Assembly: GCF_907165205.1 (NCBI RefSeq)
Contig: NC_058194.1
Coordinates: forward strand, 28,226,856-28,290,855
From: Coccinella septempunctata
Taxonomy: Eukaryota > Arthropoda > Insecta > Coleoptera > Coccinellidae
Direction of reading: 5' to 3'
Length of the DNA: 64,000 bases
The notes below the pieces were generated by a model, which saw nothing but the letters and a program-made list of their open reading frames with translations, made no database searches and was not told where the DNA came from. Shown in pieces: positions 58,786 to 64,000 of the stretch; the first letter of the stretch is position 1, and each line of letters opens with the position of its first letter. The position numbers and the translations under genes are program-made.

Positions 58786-59900
58786 ACAAAGGAAAAACTG
58801 ACCAGTGGGATAGAGATTTCCTCTGCGTTCATCATCGGGAAAAAACCGAACTAATAACGAAACAAACCGGAGATAATGGCAATATTTTAAGCATGCATCC
58901 CTCCACTGGAAACCAACCCTTATCCGGCAGAGCAACGAGACACCTTCCGAATCCATAACGAAAGTATGGACGCCGGCGATTCGGGGAAAAGGTAGAATAA
59001 TTGCGAACAAACTGCAGGCCCTTGGAGCTCTTGAACTTGTTGATATAATTCCTAAAAACCACCCGAGCCCGGCGGGGCGAAACGCGATAAAATCGGGCGA
59101 TAATTGGCGCGAGGTTCGGTCGCACGGGGGCGGCAGGACGGTACTGGGGGCGGCGGCGGCGGCGGCAGACGAATCAATACATGATTATGGGATCGTTTTG
59201 GCGTTCGCAGTGTCGCGGGGTCCCAGGTAAGCCGGGATCCGGGGTGTTCTCGCCGAATACAAAGACTATATTTGCATTTGCCGCGACTCCGTCAATTGCA
59301 TCGGGGTTTGTCCCGGTTGGCGAAGGGCCCGAGTACGACCCCCACGACCGTCCGGAATCCCAGCCGATACGGATACGAACGCAACAGAATGCGATAATGA
59401 AATGCCATTTCCTACCTAGACTGTCTGATTAAGCGAATTTCTGCGAGATTCTAGTGGGGAAAATTCGAGAGGAAACAATTCGAGACAGAAACGGGACGTC
59501 ATCGAAATAATGAGATCCGCAAGGTTGAATTTCTGGTTTTCGATGAGAGATAGTGGCGATAATGTGTTCTTCTTGTTTTCTGGACATCCTGCGATCTTCA
59601 ACAATGGATGAAAAAGGACTGAACGAGCCTCTAATGCTCGACTTATTCAAGGCAGGCTCAATGTTAAGCTCTCGGTTGAGCCTCACATATTTTCCTGATT
59701 CCTAAAGAAGTTACCATAGCAATCACTGAAAAAGGAATTATTTAACGTTGAACCTGCCTCAGATAAATCGGTGCAAAGGCAATCACTGGCAGGATTCTAT
59801 GTTTTGAAAGGGTTTGCATAGAACTTTGAGAGTCTTCTACAGCTCAACATGCATTCCCAGAAAAAATTTTCACGTTTAAATCTACTATGATTTTTCTGCT
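58786..59900. other. CpG-rich unique block, then AT-rich
   Basis: 58960-59420 is CpG-dense, with GGCGGCGGCGGCGGCGGC at 59147. Frames of 97 and 114 residues (minus) and 83 (plus) overlap and are unrecognised. 59450-59900 is AT-rich with no feature. Confidence 0.4.
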
Positions 59901-59904
59901 AGAT

Positions 59905-62900
59905 ACAACCTAACTCGAAAGTAGTCATGGAAAAATTAAAAATTTGATTTTCTGGTAAACGGTGTTAGATATACGAAATTTTGGTATGAAAATATAGGTT
60001 TTCGAACACGCCGAATCTATTGCGAGTATTTTCGAAAGCCTGTCTTCCTTCGTTTAGATTTTCATCTTCTAAATGGCATTTACGACCCCCCTAAAATGAC
60101 CTATTTGCTACTCTGTCTGAAAATAAGGATGTTCCATTACTATCCTAGGATATAGAGTGCATAGAATTTGTTTTGAAGATTCTAGAAAACCAAACAGTTG
60201 ATGATTCAATAGAGAATTGCACTCCAGAGAGCTCTTCGAAGTCAACTCGAAAATGAAAAGTGGAAAAACAAAAAAAAATTATTTTCTCCTAAACAGTGTC
60301 AGATATTGGAAAGTTTGGTATGAAAATATAGGTTTTCGAACTCGCTGAATCTATTGCGAGTATTTTCGAAAGCCTGTCTTCCTTCGTTCAGATTTTAATC
60401 TTCTAAATGGCATTTACAACCCCCCTAAAATGACCTATTTGCTACTCTGTCTGAAAATAAGGATGTTCCATTACTATCCTAGGATATAGAGTGCATAGAA
60501 TTTGTTTTGAAGATTCTAGAAAACCAAACAGTAGATGATTCAATAGAGAATTGCACTCCAGAGAGCTCTTCGAAGTCAACTCGAAAATGAAACGTGGAAA
60601 AACAAAAAAAAATTATTTTCTCCTAAACGGTGTCAGATATTGGAAAGTTTGGTATGAAAATATGGGTTTTCGAACTCGCTGAATCTATTGCGATTATTTT
60701 CGAAAGCCTATCTTCCTTCGTTTAGATTTTCATCCTGAAAATGGCATTTTTCAAAAATTTGCAAATTTCGATCTGCGATATCTCCTGTTATATTCGTCTG
60801 ATCTAATTGGGATTTCCGGTTATATAATCAGCGTTGCCTAGGCTTCCACCCTAGCACAAAAACTCGATTTCGAAAATCTCGATTTTTTGGGTCAAAAATG
60901 AGCAAGGGGTTAGACCCCCCTAAAATGACCTATTTGCTACTCTGTCTGAAAATTAGGATGTTCCATTACTATCCTAGGATATGGAGTGCATAGAATTCGT
61001 TTTGAAGATTTTAGAAAACCATACAGTTGATGATTCAAAAGAAAATTGCACTCCAGAGAGCTCTTCGAAGTCAACTCGAAAATGAAAAGTGGAAAAACAA
61101 AAAAAATTATTTTCTCCTAAACAGGGCCAGATATTTGAAATTTTGGTATGAAAATATAGGTTTTCGAACACGCTGAATCTATTGCGAGTATTTTCGAAAG
61201 CCTATATTCCTTCGTTTAGATTTTCATCTTGGAAATGGCATTTTTCAAAAATTTGCCAATTTCAATCTGCGATATCTCCTGTTATATTCGTCTGATCGAA
61301 TTGGGATTTTCGGTTATATAATCAGCGTTGGCTAAGCTTCCACCCTAGCACAAGAACTCTATTTCGAAAATCTCGATTTTTTGGGTCAAAAATGAGCAAA
61401 GGGTTAGACCCCCCTAAAATGACCTATTTGCTACTCTGTCTGAAAATTAGGTTGTTCCATTACTATCCTAGGATATGGAGTGCATAGAATTCGTTTGGAA
61501 GATTTTAGAAAACCAAACAGTTGTTGATTCAATAGAAAATTGCACTCCAGAGAGCTCTTCGAAGTCAACTCGAAAATGAAAGGTGGAAAAACAAAAAAAA
61601 TTATTTTCTCCTAAACAGGGCCAGATATTTGAAATTTTGGTATGAAAATATAGGTTTTCGAACACGCTGAATCTATTGCGAGTATTTTCGAAAGCCTATC
61701 TTCCTTCGTTTAGATTTTCATCTTGGAAATGGCATTTTTCAAAAATTTGCAAATTTCGATCTGCGATATCTCCTGTTATATTCGTCTGATCTAATTGGGA
61801 TTTCCGGTTATATAATCAGCGTTGCCTAGGCTTCCACCCTAGCACAAAAACTCGATTTCGAAAATCTCGATTTTTTGGGTCAAAAATGAGCAAGGGGTTA
61901 GACCCCCCTAAAATGACCTTTTTGCTACTCTGTCTGAAAATTAGGATGTTCCATTACTATCCTAGGATATGGAGTGCATAGAATTCGTTTTGAAGATTTT
62001 AGAAAACCAAACAGTTGATGATTCAATAGAAAATTGCACTCCAGAGAGCTCTTCGAAGTCAACTCGAAAATGAAAAGTGGAAAAACAAAAAAAATTATTT
62101 TCTCCTAAACAGGGCCAGATATTTGAAATTTTGGTATGAAAATATAGGTTTTCGAACACGCTGAATCTATTGCGAGTATTTTCGAAAGCCTATCTTCCTT
62201 CGTTTAGATTTTCATCTTGGAAATGGCATTTTTCAAAAATTTGCAAATTTCGATCTGCGATATCTCCTGTTATATTCGTCTGATCTAATTGGGATTTCCG
62301 GTTATATAATCAGCGTTGCCTAGGCTTCCACCCTAGCACAAAAACTCGATTTCGAAAATCTCGATTTTTTGGGTCAAAAATGAGCAAGGGGTTAGACCCC
62401 CCTAAAATGACCTTTTTGCTACTCTGTCTGAAAATTAGGATGTTCCATTACTATCCTAGGATATGGAGTGCATAGAATTCGTTTTGAAGATTTTAGAAAA
62501 CCAAACAGTTGATGATTCAATAGAAAATTGCACTCCAGAGAGCTCTTCGAAGTCAACTCGAAAATGAAAAGTGGAAAAACAAAAAAAATTATTTTCTCCT
62601 AAACAGGGCCAGATATTTGAAATTTTGGTATGAAAATATAGGTTTTCGAACACGCTGAATCTATTGCGAGTATTTTCGAAAGCCTATTTTCCTTAGTTTA
62701 GATTTTCATCTTGGAAATGGCATTTTTCAAAAATTTGCAAATTTCGATCTGCGATATCTCCTGTTATATTCGTCTGATCTAATTGGGATTTCCAGTTATA
62801 TAATCAGCGTTGCCTAGGCTTCCACCCTAGCACAAAAACTCGATTTCGAAAATCTCGATTTTTTGGGTCAAAAATGAGCAAAGGGTTAGACCCCCCTAAA

Positions 62901-64000
62901 ATGACCTTTTTGCTACTCTGTCTGAAAATTAGGATGTTCCATTACTATCCTAGGATATGGAGTGCATAGAATTCGTTTTGAAGATTTTAGAAAACCAAAC
63001 AGTTGATGATTCAAAAGAAAATTGCACTCCAGAGAGCTCTTCGGAGTCAACTCGAAAATGAAAAGTGGAAAAACAAAAAAAATTATTTTCTCCTAAACAG
63101 GGCCAGATATTTGAAATTTTGGTATGAAAATATAGGTTTTCGAACACGCTGAATCTATTGCGAGTATTTTCGAAAGCCTATCTTCCTCAGTTTAGATTTT
63201 CATCTTGGAAATGGCATTTTTCAAAAATTTGCAAATTTCGATCTGCGATATCTCCTGTTATATTCGTCTGATCTAATTGGGATTTCCGGTTATATAATCA
63301 GCGTTGCCTAGGCTTCCACCCTAGCACAAAAACTCGATTTCGAAAATCTCGATTTTTTGGGTCAAAAATGAGCAAGGGGTTAGACCCCCCTAAAATGACC
63401 TATTTGCTACTCTGTCTGAAAATTAGGATGTTCCATTACTATCCTAGGATATGGAGTGCATAGAATTCGTTTTGAAGATTTTAGAAAACCAAACAGTTGA
63501 TGATTCAAAAGAAAATTGCACTCCAGAGAGCTCTTCGAAGTCAACTCGAAAATGAAAAGTGGAAAAACAAAAAAAATTATTTTCTCCTAAACAGGGCCAG
63601 ATATTTGAAATTTTGGTATGAAAATATAGGTTTTCGAACACGCTGAGTCTATTGCGAGTATTTTCGAAAGCCTATCTTCCTTAGTTTAGATTTTCATCTT
63701 GGAAATGGCATTTTTCAAAAATTTGCAAATTTCGATCTGCGATATCTCCTGTTATATTCGTCTGATCTAATTGGGATTTCCAGTTATATAATCAGCGTTG
63801 CCTAGGCTTCCACCCTAGCACGAAAACTCCATTTCGAAAATCTCGATTTTTTGGGTCAAAAATGAGCAAGGGGTTAGACCCCCCTAAAATGACCTTTTTG
63901 CTACTCTGGCTGAAAATTAGGATGTTGCATTACTATCCTAGGATATGGAGTGATATGGAGTTCTTTTGAAGATTCTAGAAAATTAAACAATTGATGATTC
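59905..64000. repeat. 494-bp satellite array, continuing past the window
   Basis: The anchor GGATATGGAGTGCATAGAAT or a close variant recurs at 60148, 60482, 60978, 61471, 61965, 62459, 62953 and 63447, and in altered form at 63941. Spacings are 334, 496, 493, then 494 five times. The first two units lack ~160 bp (from TTTCAAAAATTTGC to GCAAGGGGTTAG) and are more diverged. Inner units differ at a few positions only. A 65-residue minus frame recurs in each long unit (60974-61171 and so on), but 494 is not a multiple of three and its text is AT-rich and unmatched, so it is not taken as a gene. Confidence 0.97.

Noticed and set aside
60974..63641. Repeated 65-residue minus-strand open frame in each 494-bp satellite unit
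   Set aside because: Conserved only because the units are homogenised; the period is not a multiple of three, the peptide is unmatched and AT-driven, and one variant unit lacks nothing that would reflect coding constraint.
1..64000. CRISPR arrays, bacterial operons, Shine-Dalgarno sites, prophage
   Set aside because: None present; splice sites, LINEs, mariners and satellite DNA show eukaryotic nuclear DNA.

Overview
The window is eukaryotic, almost certainly insect, nuclear DNA. The evidence is spliceosomal-type splice sites, TTAGG-derived interstitial repeats (the common insect telomere motif), several mariner relics, insect-type non-LTR retrotransposon debris, many terminal-inverted-repeat elements and a long satellite array. 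A beetle would fit, but nothing here proves the order. No complete, intact host gene was found.

The one host coding segment I can support is an 83-nt exon on the minus strand (15619-15701). It encodes part of the first RNA-recognition motif of a Bruno/CELF RNA-binding protein, of the Bruno-3 (CELF3-6-like) branch. It has a consensus acceptor and donor. No second exon was recognised, so most of the window is read as very large introns (about 48 kb to the right, 15 kb to the left) of a bru-3-like gene, filled with mobile elements. Fifteen or so GC- and CpG-rich stretches with no repeat signature stand between the AT-rich repeats and are the best candidates for conserved regulatory DNA.

Layout. 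0-9 kb: a degraded LINE with a C2H2 tail, the first copy of a ~680-bp MITE ('repeat A'), a hammerhead-like motif, a MITE with a 20-bp minisatellite, a mariner relic, and a TTAGGTTACGTTAGA minisatellite. 9-15 kb: repeat A with another MITE nested inside it, a CpG-rich block, a second hammerhead-like motif, another repeat A. 15-22.6 kb: the exon, LINE scraps, a hAT-type MITE with a perfect 8-bp target duplication, two more hammerhead motifs, two copies of 'repeat C', and a TA-flanked 874-bp element. 25-41 kb: repeat A, further MITEs, a TTAGG tract, two mariner relics, LINE ends. 41-49 kb: LINE debris of at least three families and GC-rich unique DNA. 49-52.5 kb: a 435-bp foldback ('repeat B') with a hammerhead-like motif in each arm, then repeat A with a 132-bp MITE inside. 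52.5-55.2 kb: a Tc1/mariner-superfamily transposon (TA duplication, 229-bp inverted repeats) whose transposase is split by a 1,762-bp Foldback-like element with a 9-bp target duplication and modular ~134-bp repeats in its arms. 56-58.8 kb: LINE fragments and a ~1-kb near-perfect palindrome. 59.9-64 kb: a 494-bp satellite running off the window edge.

The most noteworthy items are the modular Foldback-like element (53168-54929) and the set of seven hammerhead-ribozyme-like motifs in three repeat families. In all three families helix positions are preserved while the bases differ, as expected for retroelement-borne ribozymes such as those of Penelope-like elements. Names such as repeat A, B, C, E and LINE families 1-4 are local labels.
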